DNA from: a virus
DNA length: 64,000 bases
Strand: one strand, 5' to 3'
IMG/VR virus record: IMGVR_UViG_3300028610_001072
Location: 37,524-101,523 of that record
Notes under the pieces: generated by a model
What the model saw: the letters and a program-made list of their open reading frames with translations, nothing else
Told to the model about the DNA's origin: nothing
Databases searched by the model: none
Program-made: the position numbers and the translations under genes
Shown: one piece after another, positions 36,005-44,039 of the stretch
Layout: every line of letters starts with the position of its first letter
Position numbering within the stretch: the first letter of the stretch is position 1

Positions 36005-37597
36005 CTATACAACTGGATTGAATGTTGATTCGGTCCAGCGAATGTTTGTGTATAGGACATGGTATGTCCCGCCCACCCGTTCATTGATCAACTTCTGAAC
36101 TCGTAGATACATATACAGCATGTAGAGATATGGGAATCCCACGATGTTGTTAAGACCAAAGGCAAGTTCCATCCTTACGAATGGCATGAGCTGCCTGTAG
36201 TCCAACGCATCGGTTTCTTCTGCATTGGAGATCAAGATTGCACATGACGTTCCGGGCAGAATTAGGTTCAGGTCTACATACGCTGTGGTACTCACCGGGT
36301 TGGTGACTGCAACGTCCCCGATCCAGCGGCAATCGGTTGCGGCAGCCGCATTCATTGCACTACGATATACTGACAGGCCGGTAATGGTTGCGTCATTACA
36401 GGTAATTGTCAGGGTGACTTTTTGGCCCTGTGCCACAGTGATAGCTGCGGCTGTGGCTGTACCTATTGAAATACCGTCGGGATCAACCGAAGATACCACG
36501 TACCAGTAATCGCCTGCATCTCCTGCCCCAAACTTGGAGCTGGCATCGCTGGCGGTTGCGCCGGTTACGCCGGTAGGCTCTGCCGGTGCATTGGTAGTGT
36601 CCGGGAAGTCGGCTACCGGTGCCACTACATCGGCGGCTTCTCCACTCGGGAAGAAGGTATCAATCGAGCTTACAAATTTGAAGTGAGGATCGGCCTCACC
36701 ACCCCAACCTTGGAAAGCGAAATCGCTGTAGTAACCCGATGCGGGCTGACCAAGCAGTAAGTCTCGCGCTCCGGCCTGCTGGGCACCGGGTAGGTTTACC
36801 CGGCGGCTGACCGGCAAAATCTTGTTAAGGTCAGATTTGACCTTCGTTGGCATAAGCATGTGAGTTGCAATTCCGAGGTTAGTCAGAATGCGCTCGGCAC
36901 CCGTTTCCAACTTGTCTTCAGTAATGTCGCCCCCCTTACTGTAACTGGCAGTGCCAATGGCCCGGCAGTCTACGATACCGTCAGTCGCCCCTGCATTATA
37001 GGCGGCTAGTATCTTGGTGTAAAGGCCATCAAACTGGGTCGGCATCATTGCCGCATTCCCAAAGATGGTTGCCAGCTCGACACCTTCCAAAACGGTGACG
37101 GCTGCGGCGTTGTTGATGATCTGATGTTTCTCGGCGTAAGTCTTTGTAGTTTCAGCTACATGGGATAAATCTCGCATATCGCGGATAAATTTCGTCGAGT
37201 CAACTTTACGTTCTAATGTCACGTCGGAAACAATCGGGAATGCTGTTTCTGAACGCCACTTACCGTAGGCATGGCGCTTGACATTAGTACCGTGATCTGA
37301 TAATACCATCCACTGGTCAAGGACCGCATAGATGGGCTTTTTGCGAAGAAGGTTATAAACCTTCAATTGGCTCTTATTCTCGGCAGTCACTTTGAGCTCG
37401 GTATCGATATTCTCCACTGTGATCGCCCGGCCACCTGTCAGGGTGTCCAGATCGGTCATGTCGGAGCCAACACCTTCGCCCGCCACGAATGCTTTTTCGA
37501 GGCCGCGAGCCGAGAATTGAAGTGAGCCATTATCGAGCAACGACTTATTCAGTTCGTTGATCTGCTCGAAGCTCATACTCGGATTCAAGAGTTGCAT
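36005..37597 (-). CDS. Major capsid protein, HK97-type with inserted Ig-like domain
   Basis: This 530-residue protein lies directly after the protease-scaffold gene. The N-terminus (NKSLLDNGSLQFSARGLEKAF, then VAGEGVGSDMTDLDTLTGGRA) resembles capsid proteins with a KA-x-x-AG cleavage-type start. The body (YNLLRKKPIYAVLDQWMVLSD, TKFIRDMRDLSHVAETTKTYA, GYYSDFAFQGWGGEADPHFKF) and the C-terminus (RMELAFGLNNIVGFPYLYMLY) fit an HK97 fold. Residues ~332-450 form a threonine- and alanine-rich beta domain (GDYWYVVSSVDPDGISIGTA) inserted before the last part, probably an Ig/FNIII-like surface domain. TAGGAG precedes ATG. The cleavage site is proposed at K35-A36. Confidence 0.85.
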   Translation of the reverse strand: MQLLNPSMSFEQINELNKSLLDNGSLQFSARGLEKAFVAGEGVGSDMTDLDTLTGGRAITVENIDTELKVTAENKSQLKVYNLLRKKPIYAVLDQWMVLSDHGTNVKRHAYGKWRSETAFPIVSDVTLERKVDSTKFIRDMRDLSHVAETTKTYAEKHQIINNAAAVTVLEGVELATIFGNAAMMPTQFDGLYTKILAAYNAGATDGIVDCRAIGTASYSKGGDITEDKLETGAERILTNLGIATHMLMPTKVKSDLNKILPVSRRVNLPGAQQAGARDLLLGQPASGYYSDFAFQGWGGEADPHFKFVSSIDTFFPSGEAADVVAPVADFPDTTNAPAEPTGVTGATASDASSKFGAGDAGDYWYVVSSVDPDGISIGTATAAAITVAQGQKVTLTITCNDATITGLSVYRSAMNAAAATDCRWIGDVAVTNPVSTTAYVDLNLILPGTSCAILISNAEETDALDYRQLMPFVRMELAFGLNNIVGFPYLYMLYMYLRVQKLINERVGGTYHVLYTNIRWTESTFNPVV

Positions 37598-37652
37598 GAT
37601 TAACTCCTAATCATAAGGTTTAAAAAAAAATTTTACTGTTCAGGAAAGGGCA

Positions 37653-39269
37653 CTAGGCAGTACCCTTATCCAGTATCGTTTTCACTGTATCATATTCGCG
37701 TGTGCGATATGCATTCTCCGCTGTTGACATTTCGGAAGTCGTGATCTTCCCCGCCTCATTGGCAGTAGTCAAGCTCTTGGTGAGCTCACCGAAGGTTTTC
37801 GGAATACCTTCAGGACGACCAGTGGATGCGGCATTGCCGTCACCGGCACCCTCTTCGCCTAAGCCGAATTGTGAAAGGTCAACTGGTCCACCGGGACGCG
37901 ATTTCAGGATGACCTGAAAAGCTGTGCCTATCGGGACTTTTTTGTCGCCCTCACCGATATAGAGTGATTTCTCGACTATATCAATTTTGGACGCCAAGGT
38001 TTCACGCATTACTTCTACCTCACCCAGAGCCTTTGCCATAGCCTGATCTCTTTCGTGATCATAGGCAACTTTCTGGGTCAGGAGATTGGCTACATCACCA
38101 ACGCTTTTCTGGATGTCCATCAGCATCGGTCCTGCATCCAAGTATTCTTCACCATCTCCGTCACCGGGGATGGTTACAATTTCGTCTGCTTCTTCAAGGC
38201 CGCCACCGTCACCGGCTGGAACGGACTTGAATATACGTTCCCTGATTTCTGACATATTGGTAACAAGGCTCTTCAGTAATGAAGTGGGGGTCTCCGGGCC
38301 ACCACCACCGCCATCGCCGCCGCCATCGCCGCCGCCATCGCCGCCGCCATCGCCGCCGCCATCGCCGCCGCCATCGCCGCCGCCCTCTTCGGGGAACAGG
38401 GATTTTGCGAGCCTGCCCGCAACTTCTTCGTCATGTCCTTCATCGACAAAATGTTGTTTGGCCTGTTCTTCGGTTTCAAAAGTCTTCATCGGTAAACTCC
38501 CGTTTTCAGATTTTTTGAGTTTGTTTTTCTTCCGTGTTTTATCCTTAGAACCGGCTGCCTTAATCTGCTCAGCGGTCTCTTTGATCTCGTCGTCGATATT
38601 TTCCTTGGTAATGGCATCCACTCCAGTTTTCGATGCAAGATCGGTACTGGTTGGTGTGGCCGTCATTGCCTTTTCGACTTCTTCCTTGTAACCCAAGGAT
38701 TTGGCAAATCGTGCATGGTTCTCCTGAAGTGCATGGAGATATACAGATTTATTCACTGGGCTGGGGGTGATTACTACATTGACCACTTTCGCTTTGCGAT
38801 AGCCGCCTTTTTCGACTTTGCCGTCGGTGTAATTGCCTTCAACAGACCAGCCCAAAGTTTTTTGATTGTTGGGAAATTGGCGATTGTGCGTCTCGATGTT
38901 CTGGATCAACTGCCATACATCGTTTGAATATTTTCCGTCCGCGAACAGTGCCCCTTTGATCAGCGTCCCGCCTTCAGGGGTGGTGGCTCGCTCATGGGGA
39001 CACCCAATAATATGAGCCGGGTCATTCGCAACATGCTCATATTTGATCCAGCCCTGATCATCGAAGTATGAGAAATCGAGCGATTTACTGATCAGCCTCT
39101 CTTTGTCCTCATCCTCATTGGAGTTGGTTATCTCTCCCCAGATCAGTCGCCGGGTGATCAGTTTACCGCTGTCATCCGCCACCTTTTCCTTGGCCGAATC
39201 TACGGACTTTTGGAGATTGATCATCCCGTGTAGTATGAAGTCAGGTTGCTGCTGTTGTTCATTACTCAT
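37653..39269 (-). CDS. Prohead protease-scaffold fusion
   Basis: From ATG 39269 this is 538 residues; a TTG at 39287 in the same frame is an alternative. The N-terminal ~200 residues look like a prohead serine protease: DQGWIKYEHVANDPAHIIG with H79, and QKTLGWSVEGNY with S142 in a G-x-S-x-EG motif. The rest is helical, acidic scaffold-like sequence with a (GGGD)6 linker at about 295-320 and over ten hydrophobic-x-K-S/A tetrapeptides (FAKSL, VEKAM, LLKSL, IQKSV, MAKAL, VEKSL). These may be self-cleavage sites. Protease plus scaffold before the capsid gene is a standard order. No Shine-Dalgarno is visible before ATG; a terminator-like hairpin ends three bases upstream. Confidence 0.82.
   Translation of the reverse strand: MSNEQQQQPDFILHGMINLQKSVDSAKEKVADDSGKLITRRLIWGEITNSNEDEDKERLISKSLDFSYFDDQGWIKYEHVANDPAHIIGCPHERATTPEGGTLIKGALFADGKYSNDVWQLIQNIETHNRQFPNNQKTLGWSVEGNYTDGKVEKGGYRKAKVVNVVITPSPVNKSVYLHALQENHARFAKSLGYKEEVEKAMTATPTSTDLASKTGVDAITKENIDDEIKETAEQIKAAGSKDKTRKKNKLKKSENGSLPMKTFETEEQAKQHFVDEGHDEEVAGRLAKSLFPEEGGGDGGGDGGGDGGGDGGGDGGGDGGGGGPETPTSLLKSLVTNMSEIRERIFKSVPAGDGGGLEEADEIVTIPGDGDGEEYLDAGPMLMDIQKSVGDVANLLTQKVAYDHERDQAMAKALGEVEVMRETLASKIDIVEKSLYIGEGDKKVPIGTAFQVILKSRPGGPVDLSQFGLGEEGAGDGNAASTGRPEGIPKTFGELTKSLTTANEAGKITTSEMSTAENAYRTREYDTVKTILDKGTA
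38310..38384. repeat. 12-bp tandem repeat encoding (GGGD)6
   Basis: The 12-base unit gccgccgccatc is repeated about six times in frame within the protease-scaffold gene and encodes Gly-Gly-Gly-Asp. It forms a flexible linker. Such a perfect nucleotide repeat can change copy number by slippage without breaking the frame. Confidence 0.9.
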
Positions 39270-39272
39270 GGT

Positions 39273-39307
39273 AAAAAAAATGCCCAATCCCCCTGTGGGA
39301 ACTGGGC
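39273..39307 (-). terminator. Terminator-like hairpin (possible attenuator) before the head operon
   Basis: On the minus strand GCCCAGTTCCC pairs with GGGGATTGGGC (11 pairs, two G-U) around ACAG, followed by A and eight T. This is a textbook intrinsic terminator. It ends only three bases before ATG 39269 and lies downstream of the candidate promoter at 39367-39395. Transcripts from that promoter would stop here unless antiterminated. Confidence 0.7.
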
Positions 39308-39366
39308 CTATGACCTTATTACTATGCTTCGCAAATTGAAGCTGTGATGTCCTTGCCTCGGATGAG

Positions 39367-39395
39367 AATGTACTATCCTATATTTGGCAAGTCAA
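39367..39395 (-). promoter_or_regulatory. Candidate promoter of the head/tail operon
   Basis: On the minus strand TTGACT (39390-39395) and TACATT (39367-39372) are spaced by 17 bases. The site lies in the 217-base gap between the terminator of the accessory region and the protease-scaffold gene, with two palindromes just upstream. It is the best sigma70-type match in this gap. Confidence 0.5.
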
Positions 39396-39404
39396 TACTT
39401 CTGA

Positions 39405-39418
39405 TGACATTTTTGTCA
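39405..39418. promoter_or_regulatory. Operator-like palindrome TGACA-N4-TGTCA, site A
   Basis: TGACA, four T, TGTCA. Its centre lies 22 bases from that of site B, two helical turns, and about 16 bases upstream of the candidate -35. Two dimers could bind on the same face of the DNA. Confidence 0.55.
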
Positions 39419-39424
39419 GGAGCT

Positions 39425-39442
39425 GATGACAATATTGTCATC
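39425..39442. promoter_or_regulatory. Operator-like palindrome, site B
   Basis: GATGACAATATTGTCATC is a perfect 18-base palindrome with the TGACA-N4-TGTCA core at 39427-39440. The bases that follow on the plus strand (CGCG, then TCTATTGTTTT) are shared, at the same spacing, with a third palindrome at 46345. Confidence 0.6.
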
Positions 39443-39462
39443 GCGTCGTCTATTGTTTTGGA

Positions 39463-39490
39463 AATAAAAAAGGCCCCGGATGGGGCCTTT
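39463..39490 (-). terminator. Intrinsic terminator closing the accessory operon
   Basis: On the minus strand GGCCCC, loop ATCC and GGGGCC are followed by six T. It lies 15 bases after the stop of the 39505-39957 gene and separates the accessory genes from the virion operon. Confidence 0.85.
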
Positions 39491-39504
39491 CTATTGCGGT
39501 GGGA

Positions 39505-39957
39505 TTATGGGAAATGGGGTTGGAAGTGGTTCAGTGCCTGATACACCAAGTTTTGCATCTTGACAAATAGGTGGTGTGATTCAATGCTGAGCTGTACTCC
39601 AGCGAAGGGGATGTTGCGGATTGCTATCAATGCCGTAGCCAGTTTTGGGGCTGACTTCCGCAGACACTTGAGCGTACACCAGTAGCCGATGCCGTGGATA
39701 CCGTACTCGATTGAGTTCAGTTCCACGTTACTGGTTTCGTTGTTGATCTTCACCCGGACCCGCTTGAGCAGGACCTTGCCACAGGTCAGGCAGTGCCGTG
39801 GTGGAGCTTCCATCCGGGCCAGTTTTTCCAGCTCCGCCTGCTTGGGATATTTGATCGTGGGTTTATATGGACTCCGGCCCTCTTCCATAACCCCGATGAC
39901 ATGCCGGTTGTCTACCAATGGGAAAACTTCATTATCCCAGTAGTTGGTTTTACTCAT
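39505..39957 (-). CDS. Zinc-finger-like hypothetical protein
   Basis: This 150-residue protein has a CLTC motif (RHCLTCGKVLLKRVRVKI) and a second CTLKC about 38 residues later (IGYWCTLKCLRKSAPKLA), together a probable zinc site. The N-terminus (DNRHVIGVMEEGRSPYKPT) is polar. I chose ATG 39957 over the in-frame TTG at 39966; it overlaps the preceding gene by eight bases. It is the last gene before the terminator at 39463. Target and role unknown. Confidence 0.75.
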   Translation of the reverse strand: MSKTNYWDNEVFPLVDNRHVIGVMEEGRSPYKPTIKYPKQAELEKLARMEAPPRHCLTCGKVLLKRVRVKINNETSNVELNSIEYGIHGIGYWCTLKCLRKSAPKLATALIAIRNIPFAGVQLSIESHHLFVKMQNLVYQALNHFQPHFP

Positions 39958-40780
39958 TCCAGCCAATCCTTTCTGACTGCTGCTTGGAGATTTCCATCCA
40001 GCCTTCCGGTATCTCAGTTTCCATGATGTTGTAAGTCAACCGTGGATCGGCTGTCCATTCGATACCGCGCACCTTGCAATCATAGAGCAATATGTCGATC
40101 AGCTCTGTCAGGTCATCGTACAGCATCCCTCGATCTAGGGGATACCTCAACTCCAATGGCTTCCCGTTGGAGCGTTGCACCTGCACCCTGCCTTCCCACT
40201 GATCCCCCCATGCCCATACTTCGAGCAGGGTGGCGCTTTGCTCCAGCGGGTACAGGGTCAATGCTCCGGGACTGTGTATATCCATCCGGGCCAGCATTTC
40301 TTTATCGTAGCTGATGCCGCACTGATCCAATAGCCATGTCATTCCTGTGAAGCCGGTCCCTTGAAATCCAATCCCAAAGCCGGACAGGCTTATGATGCTG
40401 CCATCAGCGCCATGCACTTGGGTTTCGGTTTGCACCATTTCTCCATCCCAACTGATCGTAACCTGCTGGATCGGGTAGACAAGATGCCGGTTCTCCTGAA
40501 ACACCCTCTCGGATTTTCTGGTCTCTCCCGAGCCGTCGTCATCGATGTAGGTTAAGGTTTGCAGGTCCTCTTCCATGCCCGTACATATTGCACATCCCCC
40601 GGCGAGGATCAGGAAGCCGCCGGGTTTGCAGCGTTCCATCCAGCCCCGCAACTCTTCACGCTCAGGGGCGGTTGCCCGCTCCAGCAATGCCTTGATCTCA
40701 TCGCCGGACCATTGCCATTTCTGGGTCATCCCTATGCTGAAGACGAATGCGAAGGTCTTGTGTTGATTCATCTCATTCAT
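39950..40780 (-). CDS. Hypothetical accessory protein
   Basis: This 276-residue protein follows the GHKL-HExxH gene with an eight-base overlap. AAAGGA lies eight bases before ATG. It contains a helical N-terminus (WSGDEIKALLERATAPEREE), a GG-rich segment with two cysteines (ILAGGCAICTGMEEDLQTLT) and many aromatic residues in the second half (EVWAWGDQWEGRVQVQRSNG). No family is recognised. Tight coupling suggests that it works with the GHKL protein. Confidence 0.75.
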   Translation of the reverse strand: MNEMNQHKTFAFVFSIGMTQKWQWSGDEIKALLERATAPEREELRGWMERCKPGGFLILAGGCAICTGMEEDLQTLTYIDDDGSGETRKSERVFQENRHLVYPIQQVTISWDGEMVQTETQVHGADGSIISLSGFGIGFQGTGFTGMTWLLDQCGISYDKEMLARMDIHSPGALTLYPLEQSATLLEVWAWGDQWEGRVQVQRSNGKPLELRYPLDRGMLYDDLTELIDILLYDCKVRGIEWTADPRLTYNIMETEIPEGWMEISKQQSERIGWNE

Positions 40781-42230
40781 TCGTCATTTCCTTTATTGAA
40801 AATCCTAAGTGACTGTCGTTATTCTTCATCACTTCGAGCACCAGCAGATTCATTATCTTGCCAGTCACCCGCAGTAATTCTTTTTGCCAGCCCTCGTCGT
40901 GAGCGATCCCTTTTTCGTGAGAGAACTCATGTGCCAGCAGGGACATGAACCAGTAGGGGTCCGCCTCTGCTGCACCGGGCATGAAATGGGCTATGTTGAT
41001 CACCAATGTTTTACTGCCTCGCACATATCCAGCTTGTATTGTTGCTCTACCTTCGCGGATAAAGTCCACCGATAAAGCAGCATCAAATGGGTAGAGGTTT
41101 CTCCAAACGTACCGGGCTGCCCGGTCCATGATGGTCATGTGCTCATCCCATTCATGTCGATCTATTGGATCAACCGCTCTTCCGGCACTATTACCAAACT
41201 GGACACTGGAATGCTCCATACCTACATGCTCGAATCTGGTCCGCTCGCTGGGGGACATGGTTCTGGGGTGGATCACTTCCAGCCCTTTTTCCATTGCCAG
41301 TTGATTGGCTTCCAGATCGGATGACCAGAGTACAGCATTGCCGTAACGTTTTTGCCGGACCTTGCTTATGGTCTCATCAGTTACCATCTCGTCTTCGCTG
41401 GCAATCCGCACCCACTCGTCAGAGATGTCCTCTTCATCCATATCATCAATTGTGACCTCGAGAGCCAGCGCATAGACATCCCTGAGATAGCCACTGGAGA
41501 CGCTTTCGCGGTTAGGTGACAGGGGGATTTTCTGCATCACATTGATATGATGTCGGCTCTCGATAGGTTGGACCGGGATTCCCATTTCATAGAGCCACGG
41601 CTGCACTTGGATCGGGCAGTCATATAGCTCGATGGCGGTCTTCCGCTTGGTTGGCCGGATCGCACCATCGTTAAAAATCACGGTGGGCAGAGTTCCTTCG
41701 GTCTGGTATTCGACTGGCATTCTGTGCAAGGTCTTCCCATTCACCGCGAATGCGATCCCCGCCGGTGGTAAGAATAATCGCAGCATCTTTACCACTTCTT
41801 CAACCTCAGCCTTGGTCCAGTTGATGTGCGCTTGGATGAATGTCCCTTGAGGAGTTTTGAAAGCCTTCCCCTTTTTGACTACGCACTGGCGAGACTTCGT
41901 GAAAAATACCGATCCCTTGGTGGTCCTGATTTCCATATCATTTGCAATCGCAGCCAGCTCTTTTTCACCCAAATTGAACCGACCTCGGACACTAGGATCA
42001 CCCCGCTTGGGTGTGTGACCGAAAAGGGTGTAGGCATCTGCCAGATCGGCAAAGCCGGGACCGTCATCGATGATCCTGATCTCAGCTAATCTATTCCCTT
42101 CCTTTTCCACAGCCACGGAGCAGGTTTCAATATTTTCATCCCAAGCATTTGATACCAACTCCCGGACGAAATTCCATGCAGGTCTACCAGCTTGCAGCTC
42201 GGCAAAGCCTGCGGTATTTATCTTCAGCAT
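40773..42230 (-). CDS. GHKL ATPase fused to HExxH metallopeptidase-like domain
   Basis: This 485-residue protein starts with a GHKL (Hsp90/MutL/histidine-kinase-type) ATP-binding fold: N-box RELVSNAWDEN (E24, N28), G1 box DDGPGF (55-60) and G2-like GRFNLGEKEL (83-92). A middle domain follows. The C-terminal ~110 residues contain HEFSH at 434-438 in LLAHEFSHEKGIAHDEGW, a zinc-metallopeptidase HExxH, with H444 as a possible third ligand in a SprT-like HDEGW. ATP-driven dimer clamping that controls a protease is one possible mechanism. The start follows copy 2 of the 46-bp promoter-like repeat. Substrate unknown. Confidence 0.82.
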   Translation of the reverse strand: MLKINTAGFAELQAGRPAWNFVRELVSNAWDENIETCSVAVEKEGNRLAEIRIIDDGPGFADLADAYTLFGHTPKRGDPSVRGRFNLGEKELAAIANDMEIRTTKGSVFFTKSRQCVVKKGKAFKTPQGTFIQAHINWTKAEVEEVVKMLRLFLPPAGIAFAVNGKTLHRMPVEYQTEGTLPTVIFNDGAIRPTKRKTAIELYDCPIQVQPWLYEMGIPVQPIESRHHINVMQKIPLSPNRESVSSGYLRDVYALALEVTIDDMDEEDISDEWVRIASEDEMVTDETISKVRQKRYGNAVLWSSDLEANQLAMEKGLEVIHPRTMSPSERTRFEHVGMEHSSVQFGNSAGRAVDPIDRHEWDEHMTIMDRAARYVWRNLYPFDAALSVDFIREGRATIQAGYVRGSKTLVINIAHFMPGAAEADPYWFMSLLAHEFSHEKGIAHDEGWQKELLRVTGKIMNLLVLEVMKNNDSHLGFSIKEMTNE

Positions 42231-42257
42231 AGGTACTTCCTTTCTGTTATACGTTAC

Positions 42258-42303
42258 AATACACCCAATATTTTTATCCCTACAAATGAGACTACGTGAA
42301 TAT
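42258..42303 (-). promoter_or_regulatory. 46-bp promoter-like repeat, copy 2
   Basis: This is the most diverged copy (ATATTGGGTGTATTGT and TAGTCTCATTTGTAG in minus orientation). It lies between a terminator and the GHKL-HExxH gene, exactly where a promoter is needed. Confidence 0.6.
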
Positions 42304-42307
42304 CAGT

Positions 42308-42355
42308 TACATAAAATAAAACATCCCCCCTCGGTGGCCTGCCAAAGGGGGGATG
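42308..42355 (-). terminator. Intrinsic terminator after the membrane-anchored gene
   Basis: CATCCCCCCT pairs perfectly with AGGGGGGATG over a 14-base loop. On the minus strand it is followed by TTTTATTTTA. It ends the unit that includes the 42389-42784 gene, and copy 2 of the promoter-like repeat follows at once. Confidence 0.8.
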
Positions 42356-42388
42356 CAAAGTCTCGAACCAATAGATACAGGTGATCGA

Positions 42389-42784
42389 CTAAGCCAGATA
42401 ACGCATGGTGTAACTAATTATAGCTTTCCTCGCGCCAAGTCCGTATGATGTCATATATCTATTATCTTCTCGCAGTTTCGTCTCGGGATACGACCAGAAT
42501 TCATGCTGGTGTCGTTCCGGTTTCGCTACTGAAAAGCTGCCTAACCCGGCAGTAGGTTGTAGCGTGTTGTCTAAGATAGAAGCAACAATTTCCTCTGCCG
42601 TGGTCGTTCTCTCAACCCCCCCTACTATTAGGTTCGCCGTGGTTCCATCCTCGAATACCACTTCGGCTATTGCGAGTGGGGCAAACTCAGCATCGACCAT
42701 GCTGAGTTCCGGCCCCCTGATCCAGCCTGCAAATGCGACTAACGCCACAATGAAGACCGTGATAATTCCGAGTATATATCTCAT
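42389..42784 (-). CDS. Membrane-anchored hypothetical protein
   Basis: This 131-residue protein starts MRYILGIITVFIVALVAFAG, a single N-terminal membrane anchor or uncleaved signal. It continues with a soluble domain (AEVVFEDGTTANLIVGGVER, TAEEIVASILDN) that ends in RYMTSYGLGARKAIISYTM. I chose ATG 42784 because AGGAG is six bases upstream; the ATG at 42790 is too close to that site. It probably faces the periplasm. Possible roles include superinfection exclusion, but nothing in the sequence shows it. Confidence 0.7.
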   Translation of the reverse strand: MRYILGIITVFIVALVAFAGWIRGPELSMVDAEFAPLAIAEVVFEDGTTANLIVGGVERTTTAEEIVASILDNTLQPTAGLGSFSVAKPERHQHEFWSYPETKLREDNRYMTSYGLGARKAIISYTMRYLA

Positions 42785-42850
42785 ACTCATCTCCTGTTTT
42801 TTGGGTTTGTCTTACTGTCTTCGTAAGCCTCTGGAATCTAATAAATTTTT

Positions 42851-42879
42851 GGGGCCGAGAGCAAGTGCTCAACGGCCCC
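42851..42879. other. Strong hairpin in the leader of the membrane-protein gene
   Basis: GGGGCCG and CGGCCCC pair over an inner GAGC/GCTC stem. No T run follows on the minus strand, so it looks like an RNA-stability or processing structure and not a terminator. Confidence 0.45.
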
Positions 42880-42892
42880 TTTACCACAGGGA

Positions 42893-43636
42893 TCAAGCGG
42901 CTACAACGGAAGCGAATTCGCCTTCGATGAAATATTCATGGAGCCGCTGGTGGTGCTCGATGATTTTGCCGGGTGGTGTCCGCTTCAATGCTGCTGTGAG
43001 AGCATTGTAGAGGCTCCATTTATTACGTGGCTCGAAGTCAACATGGGTGGGATTCTCCCATTCCTTCCGAGCTTCTGACATCATAGGATTGGTCAGTAGA
43101 CGCTCTCCGTAGAGTTCGCCCATTACCCGGTATGCACACAGATCACTGATGTTCACAGTGCGCATTTTGTTGGCATCTTCCACCACCGTCTCGAAGTTTA
43201 TCTCAGCCTGAGCGATCCTCTCCATAATTGCTTTTTCGAGGTCTTCCCAGACATTCGAGGTATGCTTGCGAGCATAGGTGATCCCACCGGACAGCGCCAG
43301 ATTGTCACAGACAAATATACTGGCACCGGCGGCCAGCCTAACCTGTAGGGATTTGTTGTAGCTGTTTACCAGCCCGACACACAATCCCATCACGTTATTG
43401 CCCTTGCCGTTTTTGAATCGTAAGTGAGCGAACAACTGATCGCCGTCCCGCGCCAGTCCAAAAGCTTCCGCTTCCAGTTTGACAGGTAGTACATCCTGCG
43501 TGATCTCGATCACCTTGTCCACCAGTAGATTGTGGGCCACTGGCTTGTAGGTGTCGGTCTCCGCCGGGAGTCCTACCGCAATGATTTCATCGCGGGTGGC
43601 TACTTTGCCGCCACAGTGCATCATTAATCCATCCAT
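42893..43636 (-). CDS. DUF932-like phage protein
   Basis: This 247-residue protein resembles the DUF932 group of phage and plasmid proteins. Typical segments are GLARDGDQLFAHLRFKNGKG, VGLVNSYNKSLQVRLAAGAS and IFVCDNLALSGGITYARKHT. The family is widespread on mobile elements; its biochemical role is not settled. CGGAGA lies upstream of ATG. It is the first of several small genes in the accessory operon that ends at 42308. Confidence 0.75.
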   Translation of the reverse strand: MDGLMMHCGGKVATRDEIIAVGLPAETDTYKPVAHNLLVDKVIEITQDVLPVKLEAEAFGLARDGDQLFAHLRFKNGKGNNVMGLCVGLVNSYNKSLQVRLAAGASIFVCDNLALSGGITYARKHTSNVWEDLEKAIMERIAQAEINFETVVEDANKMRTVNISDLCAYRVMGELYGERLLTNPMMSEARKEWENPTHVDFEPRNKWSLYNALTAALKRTPPGKIIEHHQRLHEYFIEGEFASVVAA

Positions 43637-43664
43637 AGGATTTTCTCCGTTTCGTTGTTGTGGT

Positions 43665-43979
43665 TTACTTGAATGCAGCCACGATCTTGGAAAGCTTCGC
43701 TTCCGTTAGATCGTTGATGCTTATTTCTATCCTGCCGAATGCGTCCATGACAATACCGCCTTTGCACTTCCGGCTTTTAGTTCCCGGTATTCCGAGTGCG
43801 AGCTCGAATTCGGATTTCTTCCAGACCTGCTTTGGCCTGATACCGAATGCCTTCTTTACTCGCTTCACTGATGCCGCGAATCTGTCCCATGTGATCGTGT
43901 CCTTTTTAACTCGCTGGACAGCTTCGTCATATAGGACCTGTCGATTTTGCAGGAGCCTTACAATCGCATTGGCCTGCAC
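43665..43979 (-). CDS. Hypothetical protein (start uncertain)
   Basis: From GTG 43979 this is a 104-residue basic protein (RLLQNRQVLYDEAVQRVKKD, KRVKKAFGIRPKQVWKKSEF, FGRIEISINDLTEAKLSKI). The GTG has no ribosome binding site. The coding-like sequence continues upstream (NDNEITFDRSRARHVQAN) for 20 codons to an in-frame TAA, which is the stop of the gene at 44040-44384. It may use an unusual start, stop-codon readthrough or coupling. Function unknown. Confidence 0.65.
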   Translation of the reverse strand: MQANAIVRLLQNRQVLYDEAVQRVKKDTITWDRFAASVKRVKKAFGIRPKQVWKKSEFELALGIPGTKSRKCKGGIVMDAFGRIEISINDLTEAKLSKIVAAFK

Positions 43980-44039
43980 ATGGCGGGCACGGCTGCGATC
44001 AAAGGTGATCTCGTTGTCATTACCCCTACCCCAAATAGA

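Noticed and set aside
38298-38386. CRISPR-like array
   Set aside because: The units are contiguous without spacers and encode a Gly-Asp linker in frame. The six 46-bp repeats are also not CRISPR: they are dispersed over 46 kb.
42851-42879. Intrinsic terminator between the DUF932-like and membrane-protein genes
   Set aside because: The hairpin is strong, but on the minus strand it is followed by an A-rich stretch and not by a T run.
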